Positions 10,652 through 22,400 of a stretch of 64,000 nucleotides of DNA are shown piece by piece. Both the position numbers and the translations under genes were made by a program. The notes below the pieces were generated by a model. The model worked only from the letters and a program-made list of their open reading frames with translations. It did not search any database and was not told the origin of the DNA. The stretch covers positions 429,498 through 493,497 of the forward strand of contig SADC01001338.1 in assembly GCA_004194705.1 (NCBI GenBank), in the 5' to 3' direction. The stretch is from Ditylenchus dipsaci (taxonomy: Eukaryota > Nematoda > Chromadorea > Rhabditida > Anguinidae). The first letter of the stretch is position 1. The number at the start of each line of letters is the position of its first letter.

Positions 10652-11010
10652 ATGATTATTGCAAAAATACAAAACGTTGTTATTATATTACAATAAAGAT
10701 GTAAAATTGTACATTATCAACTGTGAGCTGGAATTAAGAGAAGATTAATACCCGTGGATAATGTTGTTTTGCCTTTGGCTAGTCTTTCGCTGCTTATCAT
10801 TTCAAACCTTCCTATGCTAGAGGAGGGTTTACAGCTGACTGTTGTTGTTGAAGTTGGCTACAATTGCTTGATGTGGACTGTATGGGGGTGACTGTGGACA
10901 TTCTGGCGGATTTGGCTGTGGAGCAATTGGTTTTGCTAGAATTTCCACTTTTGACTGCTCTTTGACTACCTCCATTTCTGACTACCTCTTCACATGAACT
11001 CATTCCAGCT
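10652..11010. repeat. direct repeat copy 1 (duplicated terminal exon)
   Basis: This matches 13114-13471 with only scattered changes, about 2.46 kb apart in the same orientation. It covers a terminal exon plus its 3' untranslated DNA. Confidence 0.85.
10812..11008 (-). CDS. second copy of a palmitoyltransferase terminal exon
   Basis: The minus-strand exon follows 'tttttatttcag' and encodes a polar tail of about 65 residues beginning [13 protein letters not shown] and ending [12 protein letters not shown], then stop. An almost identical exon lies at 13274-13469 inside a direct repeat of about 358 bp (10652-11010 and 13114-13471). The splice phase fits the exon ending at 14425 of the ZDHHC-like gene, which suggests two alternative, tandemly duplicated 3' exons. 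This distal copy is uninterrupted, whereas the proximal one lacks one base at about 13430. Whether it is used in transcripts cannot be seen. Confidence 0.55.
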
Positions 11011-11071
11011 GAAATAAAAACAAAAAATCTTAATTTTACTTAAAAAAATCAACAAATTTGGGCATATAGAC

Positions 11072-11360
11072 GTTTCGCAAATTTTGACATTTGTCCTTTT
11101 TGCGAAACGTTTCGCAAATTTTGACATTTGTCCTTTTTTTGCGAAACGTTTCGCAAATTTTGACATTTGTCCTTTTTTGCGAAACGTTTCGCAAATTTTG
11201 ACATTTGTCCTTTTTTGCGAAACGTTTCGCAAATTTTGACATTTGTCCTTTTTTGCGAAACGTTTCGCAAATTTTGACATTTGTCCTTTTTTGCGAAACG
11301 TTTCGCAAATTTTGACATTTGTCCTTTTTTTGCGAAACGTTTCGCAAATTTTGACATTTG
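11072..11360. repeat. minisatellite, eight copies of a 37-39 bp unit
   Basis: Eight units contain the palindrome GCGAAACGTTTCGC followed by 'aaattttgacatttgtcc' and a T run of 5-7. The T run is the only notable variation, and the last unit diverges at 'gccaactgttgtgaaacg'. Long open frames through it (KICETFRKK repeats) are only the repeat being read and are not a protein. Confidence 0.9.
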
Positions 11361-13113
11361 CCAACTGTTGTGAAACGTTGAATTCGTACTTCGTACTTCT
11401 ACTCTTCGTACGTTCTTCTACTCGTACTTCTACGTTGAATTCATACTTCTATTTGTCATTTGTGACTAGTTGGTTGTCTTGTTACAAGTACGTACTATGT
11501 TTATTATGGCAGCGCTAAGTAACGGCCAGTAGCAACTTTCCTGATTTAATTTTAGTGCTCGTCATGAGGGTGTGGACTAAACAATCTTGGACAAGCGATA
11601 TGGATGTTATTAGCTGGATAGAGCAAGTGCAAGACAAGAAACTGAAGCTAAAGGACGTCGTTGCTAACATTCTCAGGGACTTCAACCACAAGCTGACGGA
11701 GAAAACTATCTCGAGACACGTTTCGAAGGTCAACATAGATAATCAAGCTATGGACGTAATGTAGGCTGTACTTTTTATCTTTAAAGGTTACTTTTGTTTT
11801 GTAAGTTGCAGCTCGATCAAGTCGAAACATTTCGGGCAGATGAAAGCAGTTAGGCAAAGCGAAAAAGGCTATCATACATTGGGATGATGGTTGGGATTAT
11901 ACCCGGGTCAGGGTCTTTTATTGCTACTCTACTCTTTTATGTATTCGATTGCTTTTTGTGATAATATTGATTTCTGTTTTACTTACGCGTTCCGCGAACT
12001 AGACTTTCTATGTAGATAATGATAAGGTGGTTAAAACCCTAACAAGCCACGAGTTATCAACAGTGATGGGTAAAATTAAAAACACCCCAGAGATGTTTTG
12101 ATGTTTATAACCCACTTTTTATAAAGCTAATATAAATCGTTTTTAACCGTTTTGTAGCTTGGGAATTTACCTATCTAACTCACCTAAATTCATCCGAATG
12201 AAATCATAAATTTTTTGGAATATATTGCCGTCGGGGCGATTCCTGGGGCGGGGCGCCAAAAATCGATTCGAACGCCCCGGGAGACATATCTTCTTTATTT
12301 TATCAAACGTATAGTAGTTTAACTACTCATTCGAAAAAAACAGACAGGGCTACAAAATGGTGTATAGATTATTAGCAACGCTTTGTAAAAATGTTTTGAA
12401 AACTCTTCGTTTTAAAATATTCTTCGAAATTCCCGGGCGGCCTTACTCATAACTGGTTATCAAAGAAAGTAGACTTCAAACAACGAAAAGTTCCGGTTAT
12501 ATATTTTTTTTCAAATCACATACTTGACAAATCTTTCACTAGAAGATTCTGGAATAGTCTGGTGGTTTTTTGACATTTTTTACGAATTCGGGCCTTTTCG
12601 ACTCTGCTTTTTGGATTTTTTCGGCAAATTTTAATTTGATTTTTTGTACATGGGCAAAACTTTGAGCGCAGGTTTGACTAAGCTTAGGGATCAAATGTGT
12701 ATCCCAAACTTTTTAAAGTACAAGAAGCACGAGATCAGAAAGCATCAAACATCAAGCACTTTTTAACGACTCTAGCCTCTTTGGTTATAAAGGCACAAAT
12801 AAATATGCAGATCCTGAAAAATCCGGGGTCAATATGTACCTTTATAAACGTTTCGCATTCAAAGGTTTGTGGATATTGGTTCCAAAGTAAGTATTTTCAA
12901 GGTTATCAGGTCCCACACTAACCACACAACTAACTGAAATATATACAAACCACTCGTAACTTCTTCAGTAACCTGTATGCTGCCTAGAGAGTACTATAAC
13001 CGGTAAGCACTCTAACTACTTGGAGATTGTTTGCTGTATTTCAGGCCTGTTCTGTATAAAATCAACTGTGAAATCAAAGCTGCTTTAAAAATATTTATTG
13101 GCAAAAAAATTTT
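11361..13113. other. intergenic DNA with one short ORF, function unknown
   Basis: A 69-codon frame at 11555-11764 (+) has the helical, charged content of real protein (ISWIEQVQDKKLKLKDVV) with a helix-turn-helix-like tail (LTEKTISRHVSK) and could be a transposase fragment. I cannot assign it. The rest shows no exon pair or terminal repeat that I could recognise. Confidence 0.35.
13094..13099 (-). terminator. AATAAA signal after proximal terminal exon
   Basis: AATAAA on the minus strand about 175 bases after the stop at 13274, a plausible 3' end for the palmitoyltransferase transcript. Confidence 0.45.
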
Positions 13114-13471
13114 ATGATTATTGAAAAAACTCGAAATATTATTATTATATTACAATAAAATGTAAAATTGTACATTATCAACTGTGAGCTGGAATTAAGA
13201 GAAGATTAATACCCGTGGATAAATGTTGTTTTGCCTTTGGCTAGTCTTTCGCTGCTTATCATTTCAAACCTTCCTATGCTAGAGGAGGGTTTACAGCTGA
13301 CTGTTGTTGTTGAAGTTGGCTACAATTGCTTGATGTGGACTGTATGGGGGTGACTGTGGACATTCTGGCGGATTTGGCTGTGGAGCAATTGGTTTTGCTA
13401 GAATTTCCACTTTTGACTGCTCTTTGACTACTCCATTTCTGACTACCTCTTCACATGAACTCATTCCAGCT
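13114..13471. repeat. direct repeat copy 2 (duplicated terminal exon)
   Basis: Partner of 10652-11010 in the same orientation. It contains the proximal terminal exon of the ZDHHC-like gene. A single C is missing in 'gactactcc' compared with 'gactacctcc' in copy 1. Confidence 0.85.
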
Positions 13472-16400
13472 AAAATTAAAAACTGAATTGAAACAAAAAA
13501 CTTTATGCCTCATTCACAAACATTGTCGTTGTCGTCGTTGGAAAAATGTTTTATGAAGCCGATTTACGCCAACGACAACGCCATCGACAACGACGACCTA
13601 TTTAAAAAATCCAACGACAACGACGACGCGAAGGACAACGGCATTTTTCATTCCAAAATTAGATAAATTTTGCATTTTAAGTCAGAATTTTGAGGATTAA
13701 CTATGTTCTCCACACGTTTTCCCTTGATATCTCGACTGAGAATGCGAAATTTGTCCAATTTAAAATGAAAAATGCCGTTGTCCTTAGCGTCGTCATTGTC
13801 GTTGTCGTCGTCGTTGGCGAAAAAAGTGTTTTATAAAAAAAATATTCCAACGACAACGACGACGGCAACGACAACGTTTGTGAATGAGCCATTCTTGATA
13901 AAATGAAATTTTGGAATTATGCATTGATCAAACAATTTTGTTATTCTGAAATTTTGATGTCTAAGACCAATTTTTTGTCGGCCTTTTACTTTAAAAAGGT
14001 CAATGTGGTAAAAATGTCGCTGCCACCACCTCTGTGCGGTCCAAAAAAATCTGAATATTTTTAAACTCCTGCCAAAAAAAATTATCCTTTTTCAACCTTT
14101 TTCAATTAGCCAAATTTTTCTGTGAATAATTAATAGCAATCAAAAAGCTTAGGGCCAAGACCGAAAAATAGACGGGATTCTCGAATACAGTCAACCATCT
14201 ATGAACCGCCACCTATGTAACACGGCACTTGCGGTAAATCAGCACTGTGAAAAGCCTGAATTGGGAAGCTGACAAAGATATTCAAGAAAGCTTAGCCTCG
14301 ATTAACCGGCATTATACTTTGATCCCTAGGGTGCCTTTTTATTTAGAGTCAACTGTAGTGCCATTTTTAAGTTATTTGTTTTTCGGTCTGCAAGTTTTGT
14401 TCGATTGTATAAGATGTGTATCCACCTGTCTTCTCAGCGGCGGCTCCATTCCAACTTCTTGAACTGCTGTTGCGGTTGTCTTTGCTAAATGAAGTATCTA
14501 CATTATTGTTAGTAGTGGTGAGAATGTCGTGTTGGTCGGGTGGGTTTTCCATTGGTTGACAATTGTTTAGATAGCTTTGAGTAAGGAAAGTTGGGCCAGC
14601 AAATCCGCATCGATCACCACTTCTCGACTAGCATTGACTAGTCCGTGGCCGTCCAATAAACTGAAAATATTGAAAATCATGGTTATCTGGAAAGTACTAC
14701 AGTCAACTGTCTAGAGTTTACAGTGAACTGTTATATGACTTGTCGATTTCGGCTACTCCTCGATCGAAATTATCAAAATTGTCGTGGTTCAGGTTTACTC
14801 TGGCCAGCGGGATTCGTTATCGGGATTTCTAAAATTTTCGAAAATCTGCAAAACCGTAGAATACGTGAATTGGCGCAGAAAATAGATTATGAGAACTAGA
14901 TAACTTTAAAAAGTGCACTAGGTGGATGACCACTCGATTTTTTGGTGCATGTCCATGATAACTGGTTTTTTTTGATAAACGCTAGAAAAAAGCAGGATAC
15001 TTGTTGCCTAACTGGTCACACACCTTGAGTTTGATACGAAACCGTTTGACCGACGTAAATCAACCGAAATTGTGTGGACGTCTATCAACTTGCGACACTT
15101 TATAACTGCAGTTTTGAAACTTTTTATTAAAAATCGACAATTTTAACGGTAAAAAATTTTAGAAAGTTACCTTTAACACTGACATTTCTTCTCGAACTGA
15201 ATCTGTAAAGATCAGTTTCGAAAAATTTCAGGGAGCTGAGATATTGGTGCTCTGAGTAGACCACACAAGAAATTCGGACAACTTTCTTACTTGAAAGGAT
15301 ATCTCAGCTCGCTGACATTTTTTGGGCCTGATCTCAATGGATTCGGATTCCGGAAAGGATTCAATATTAGAGGTAACTTTCTGAAAATTTTTACCGTTAA
15401 ATTAGTCGATTTTTAATTAAAAAAAATTCAAAACTTTGGTCAGAAAGTGTCGCGAGTTGGTTACCGAATTGTATAAAGCCCGGTTTTTGTTGACCGACCG
15501 GTTCAGGTAACCAACCAGCAACTACTGTAATAAGAACTCATTAAAGCCTTAAAAATCACCTCGGAGGCTCAGGAGCACACAATATGGAACAACAGTTCTT
15601 GAAAAAGTTGTGCGAACTGTAGGGGTTAACTATGGGAGGTCGTAGCTTCGAGTTAAAAGTGCCCTTGATGTCCTCGTTGGTAGTCTGGTTGATTGCCAGT
15701 AGATATGTGTGGAAACCTAAACTAAATAATTTCAAATAGATTTGATCAAAAAATGTTGAATACCTGACAAGCCCAGAATAGACCAGATGGAGATGACGTT
15801 GATCAGACCAGTGAACAACGATGGTGGGCTTTCTTTTATAGCATCCAGAAAAGTGCCTTTCTCATTAGTCACTGAATTCATTGAAAATTCTAGGGTTTGA
15901 CCACAGAAAAATAGCAAAACTAACGCATGGTCAGATGCACAATGACACAGGCTCCCATAAAAGTGTCCAGCAAAGACAGGATGGTAATAAAAAAGTAGAA
16001 ATGACGGTAATTTCTTAGACCTATGCAATTGCCCACCCAGGGACCTGAATAAAATTAGTTCTATTTCCGTACAATTACTGTATTTTTTAAAAATAAAATC
16101 CCTTTCCCAAATCTGGAATTCTCTTGGTACCGTATTTCCTGTAATTAGGGCCCACCCCTAACTTTGAGGACCTATATCTTAGCCCAGAGCAAATTTTTTG
16201 CGAATCTGTTTTATTCGTTTTCTTAGCTCTCACGAGCTCTACTGATTCCCCGTTTTAGAGTTTGGTTGGGCACTTAAAATTTTTGAGATCGACTCCAAAA
16301 TTTTTCAGATTTTTGGGGGTTTGAAAAATAAGCGCCCATGGCTCTTATTAGAGGAAATACGGTATATTCTTTTGTTTTGACCCACATTTTCGAATCGGCT

Positions 16401-19400
16401 CTTGGTTATGTGAAATACGGAAATTCAGCATATAGTCCTGGCTTCCTTTTTGGTATAAAATATGCGTGAAGTTCAGAAATAAAAAGCGGGTCAATAAATA
16501 AATTTTGAAAAATTCCGAATTTTGAAAGGGCTTTCATGGTGCGTAGTCGTTTAAGTTATGGCGTGCAAAAGGGCACAAAGTAACTCAAACGACTTATTAT
16601 GGAGGCTAGGTAACATTTGTCAAAAACGAAATTTGTCAAAAACGAATTTTGTCAAAACGAAACTTGTCAAGACGAAACTTGTCAAGACGAAAATTTTCAA
16701 AACAAATTTTGTCAAAACGAATTTTGTCAAAGATTTTTTTAAAATTACCTTGGTCCCCCTTTAGTGAAAAATGGCAAAATTAAAAAAAAAAAATTTTCAC
16801 TTTTCAGGTTCCAAACCGGATCGTCCCTCACCGGAATAGCCAAAAGGCCAAAATAATTGGTTTTCAACACAACTTCACCCTGAACCATTCCAAACCTGGG
16901 GTAAGCACCATCTGGCCAACCGTATGCTGTGGATGACCTAAAAATCAAAATGTCATAAAAATATAAAACAAACCATCCTATCATATGCAAAATCGTGTAG
17001 TTAATTGGGTTTGATAAAACCAAAACTTCGAGTTTACCTACCAAAACCTTAAAACCTCGAGTAGGTACCACCTGGCCCTTGAGCTTTTGGTCTTATCAAA
17101 CGCCATTCACCATATGATTTTGCATATGATAGGATGGTTTGTTTATATTTTTATGACATTTTGATTTTTTAGGTCATCCACATCATATGGTTGGCCAGAT
17201 GGTGCTTACCCCAGGTTTAGAATGGTTCAGGGTGAAGTTGTGTTAAAAACCAATTATTTTGGCCTTTTGGCTATTCCGGTGAGGACGATCCGGTTTGGAA
17301 CATGAAAAAGTGAAAAAAAAAATTTTTGAAATTTTCACATATTTCACTAAAGGGGGACCAAGGCAATTTTTGACAAATCTTTGACAAGATTCGTTTTGAC
17401 AAAATTCGTTTTTGACAAATTCGTTTTGAAAATTTTCGTCTTGACAAGTTTCGCTTTGACAAAAACTACGTTTGACAAATTTCGTTTTTGACAAGTCTCC
17501 CCTAGCCATTATGGACGTTTGAGTTACTTTGTGCCCTTTTGCACAAAGTAACTGACACGTCTTAAAATTTATTTTTGCGATATTTGTTTGTTTTCGATTT
17601 CTTTTTCTCTTTCGTTACTCTTTGCAAATGTCTGTGTCTTCTCCAGACGTCTTCTTCCTCGACCGATGAAAATACTGCTGGTCCTGAACCAATCAAACTT
17701 GTTTCTATGTACTGTTCGGGAATTTTCTGTGCAAAGTTTCGCAAACTTTTCAGTTCTGATGTAATTGCGAATGTCTCAGTTTTAGCTTGATCCTCTGTGT
17801 TGTTAAAATCATCTTTCAACATGTTTGATTTGAGTGAAAATTCCTGGCACCTTAATTCCACTTCTTAGGTACCTAAAAATATTGTTCAAAGGTGAATGGA
17901 GATGAAAGATAAATTTGCTGGCATTAGTTATCTACCACCTGTGTTAAGGTTTCAAATCACAAATTGAACGTCTTTTTATTCCAGGGTTCCAGCAAGGAGG
18001 TGGTGTGATACCGACTGGTGAATAGTTTCCTCTCTCAGTAGGCAGCTTTTTCTGGATCTTGTGAACCAGCTCTCCTATTCACCAAAAATCGTCATCATTG
18101 TTCCAATTGTTGTTGTATATCCATTGAATAATTTTTTGGTTGTCAAAAATCATTATTCTGTAACTTATCCATTTTGAAAAGGGTTACTATAATTCGGTAA
18201 AAGTCGGTACAAAGTATGAGTCGGTACAATTATAACCTGGTACACTTTTTCAAATTTTATGGCCGTTTGTCCACAACCTTAATACTACCATTTGCGGAAT
18301 ACCGGCTCTTATTCACTTAGGAGGGGCCGCAGACTTTTTTATTTCTATCATTTGTGATGAAGAGTGTGCTCGCTGCGAAGTGGCCAACCTTTGGCAGGTA
18401 CTTAAAAATATACCCGTTACCTGAAAACTGGCCAGGATTACATAAAGACAGGATGGTTTTATTTCATCAGCGCAAATGCCAAACAACGAGACAGTGCAAA
18501 CATGACAACAGTGGTTTAACAATAACGAGCAAGATTCTCTTGATTAGCGCTGACCCTGAGAGCATTCACGACTAATATGGACGGTTTCCTGGCGCTTGTC
18601 TGGAGAAGACATAGACATTTGCAAAGAGTAACGAAGAGAAAAAGAAATCGAAAACAAACAAATATCGCAAAAATAAATTTTAAGACGTTTCAGTTACTTT
18701 GTGCAAAAGGGCACAAAGTAACTCAAACGTCCATAATAAGTCGAGTTACTTTTGAGTTACTTTGTGTCCTTTTGCACGCCATAACTCAAACGCCCCTATG
18801 CCGGCTTTCATTAGAGAAAATACGGTATTTTTTTGAATTTTTTTCAAACCTACAATGGTGATCAAAATTGAGCACACAGTTGTCACAAACACTGCAGTGC
18901 GAGGATCTTGGAGGTCTGAACACGCAGCAAGTGAAACAGTACTTCAGCTTGATGGTCTGACCACGCACTTGTATCAGTTTGGTTTTCGGCTGACTCCACT
19001 CCATTTTGTTGTAGGCGGTTTCTGGAAGTAAAAACACAATTATAATCCTACAGTTAGAAATTTATACAGTTGACTATTTATAATTTGGCATCACTTTCTC
19101 TCACAGTTAACCAATTATTTTTCAGTTGATTATTACTTTGCTCGGCATTTACAACAAATAATATTTAGTTAACTGTGATAATGATTTTTAGTGACAGGCA
19201 AAATCAATTTTACTGTCATTATGGTGTACAAGACGTTTGATAGCCAGCATATTGACCGCCACTCATTGGACCGCCACTAAACTGACCGCCCCCTAAATTG
19301 ACCGCCAACCAAATTTGACCGCCAGCATATTTAGACCAATTTTTAGAGCTGAATTTGTTTCAATTTTTGAAACATTTTGGTACCAAATTGTAGCCCTGAA

Positions 19401-22400
19401 TGTCAACTACATTATGGTACTGAAACTTCTGGAAAACATATCAAAAATAGATCTAAACTTTGAAAGGTGCTCACTTGGTGGCAATTGACACGTCTTTCAT
19501 CACCAAGTGAGCACCTTTCAGAGTTTAGATCTACTTTTCTTTTGTTTTCCAGAAGTTTCAGTACCATAATGTAGTTGACATTCGGGCTACAATTTAGCAG
19601 CGAGATTTTTTAAAAATTGAAAAAATTCAGATCTAAAAATTGATCTAAATATGCTGGCAGTCAAATTTGGCTGGCAGCCAACTTAGTCGCGGTCAACTTA
19701 GGTGGCGGTCAAATTTGGCTGGCGGTCAGTTTAGGAGGCGGTCAGTTCAGTGGCGGTCCAATTAGTGGCGGTTAAAATATGCCGGCGGCGAAACTTCCTG
19801 TACCCCATTTATGTGCATATCAAAAAACTGCAAAAATAATTACGGTTTTCGTTGAATTGCCTCTCCATCTCGACCACTTCTCGCATACTGGCTCTGGGCA
19901 AGATTCCTGGATCAGAGAAGCTGGTTTTGAACAAGTTGACCATAGCTAGCAAAAACAGAAAGGCAGTGACAAAAGGCAAGGATACTAAATCAAAATAATT
20001 AAAATCAGCCAAATCTCAGTTTTCTAAACCCAAATTTTAAAATTTCGGCAGATATTTTTTTTGGGCAAAAACAAGTGCAGAGAAGAACATTTTTGCTGTT
20101 CTCAGGGTATGAGAATTGCTAGGAATTATTTTTTTTTCAAAAAATCTGAATAAGGAAAAAAAATAAGGAGAAGAGGTGACTGAATTTTTTGGCACTAGGT
20201 CATTTCGTCCCGGTCATTTCGTCCCCGGTCATTTCGTCCCGGTCTTTTCGTCCCCGGTCATTTCGTCGCCTGGTCTTTTCGTCCCCGGTCATTGCGTCCC
20301 CGAAAACCGCCAATTTGAAATTTTAAAATAGTTTCGAATCCTGGTGATAGCAAACATTCTTTCTAACTTGAAATTGTGTCAGGAATTAGGTTTGTTAGGA
20401 CCAAAATTGTAATTTTACCCACTCCAACTCTACACATAGAGTAGGTACCTCCTGGTTGGGTATATATATACCTGGATGGCCTAAAAATCAAAATTCAGTT
20501 CAAATCCATAACAAACCTTTTTGTTGACTTAAAATCATGTAGAAGTCAAGTTTTTTAGTAACAAATTGAGATTTCCATCTCCCAAAAACCTTGGGTAATT
20601 ATTACTCGGGTAAATGAATATCCACCTCGCTACCCAATAAAACTAAGAATTAGCCGAATTCAAAACTAACCACTTTTTCTAACCTAAAATCGCCTGGCGA
20701 AACTGGTTTGTGAAACACTAAAATTGCGATTTTGCCCATCTGGCCTCCAAAATGTGGAGTGGGTACCAGCTGATCAAGTGGATATCCACCCTAATTGGCC
20801 TGAAATAAAATAGAGAATCTGAATACCTGTTTTTCTATGAACCAACCGCAGTTTTGCTGGATGCCCAATGCACCAATAAAACCAAGGAGTAGTCCACTTG
20901 GATCAAAAAAATTCGTTTTCGGGTTCCAAAACCTATTTTCTGTACCTATTCGAGCATTCTAAAGATGGTTTGACAGTAGTAAAATTACGTTTTGATGGTA
21001 TTTTTACAGTTTTCGTAAATCTCGCAAAGCATAATTTTAGAACTGTCATACCATCTTTAGAATGCTTGAATTAGTGCAAAAAACAAGTTTTGGATTTCCA
21101 ATAAAGTAAAAAAATTTGATCCAAGTGGACGACCACTTGGTTTAGTTGGTGCATGGGAGATCCGAATGATCCAGCTGGTAGCATGGTCAGATGCTTTGCA
21201 AAAAATAGTCTAATATACAATATAGCTATTGTCGACTAAGTACTGCCTTTAGGTACCACTAAATAGAAATTACTACATATCTACCACCACCCAAGTACCA
21301 TTACCCAGGCACTTCCTTCTGAGTACCGATTCATAGTCACTCCCTTGTTACTACCACTAAGTACTACTTTCTCGGTACTACCACCTTTATACTACCCGTA
21401 GGGATCACGTGTATTCCCTACGGGATAGGAAACTACTCATAGAAAACAACTCCAGAACTGGGGTTCCTAATGTTTTAGCATTATAAAACCGTGTTCAGGA
21501 CACAATTCTAGATGGGTACAATAATTTTTAATTACTTTCAATTAAATCCAATATTTCCAATTCTGGAGGTGTTACATTTAGAGGAGATACCACGATATTA
21601 CCCTATCATCCTGAGGCTCACGGGTCTTATAGATACAAATATATGACTGTCATTAAAGAAAAAAGTCTGCTAGCACATGGATCTCAACCAGTTTAAAAAT
21701 TTCGAATTGGCGTGTTTTGGGGACGAAAAGGACAGGGGACGAAATGATCGGGGGACGTAAAAAAAGGTATAACGACGACTCGATACACATTGTGACTCGA
21801 TACACCAACTCGATACAGTTGCGACTCGATACACCAACTCGATACAGTTGCGACTCGATACGCCAACTCGATACAGTTACGACTCGATACGCCAACTCGA
21901 TACAGTTACGACTCGATACGCCAACTCGATACAGGGGACTCGAGTTTTACCTTCGTCTATTTGTCATTTTTTCGATGTGTATGGGCTTTAATATCTTTTT
22001 GCGTCTCTGAATCCTTGATTCTCATCGTCATCAGGGTGTTTGGCACCTTCTGAGATTTCGGGTCGGCCAGCGCGCGTTAGGACGGCCTCAAATGTGTTCT
22101 GAAACTACAAAACGGCTAAAAATATAAAAAATTCGTAAGGGCATGAATTAAAAAAATGTTACAAGGTTACCCTCTTCGGGGACATAGGGGCCTTGAGAAT
22201 AAAATATGCGCTTGGAATATGCGCGCACATACTTTAGAGACAATTCTGAGCGATTCTCTCGATTATGTACTTATTCGTAGGCTCTTTTGCCAAACTCTAA
22301 AGAGAAAACCAAGTGATAAATAAGAAATAGGGTATCCAGCGGCATCGCATAAATTTAAGCTGTTTTCCGAATGTTTACCCATTATCAAAGTAAATATATG

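Larger units (their letters stand above)
16548..18792. mobile_element. composite nested fold-back in a ZDHHC intron
   Basis: The outer ends are 'cgtttaagttatggcgtgc' and the inverse 'gcacgccataactcaaacg'. Words AAAGTAACTCAAACG and GTTACTTTGTGC recur at four places (about 16575, 17520, 18690, 18750). Two smaller palindromes sit inside (16605-17506 and 17513-18732), giving a Russian-doll structure of about 2.2 kb between two exons of the ZDHHC-like gene. Confidence 0.75.

Noticed and set aside
11072..11360. Possible CRISPR array
   Set aside because: Units are contiguous with no unique spacers, in an animal genome; a minisatellite explains it.
10990..11364. Open frames with repeating KICETFRKK
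   Set aside because: Translation of the 37-39 bp minisatellite in three frames; an artefact of a unit with no stop codons.
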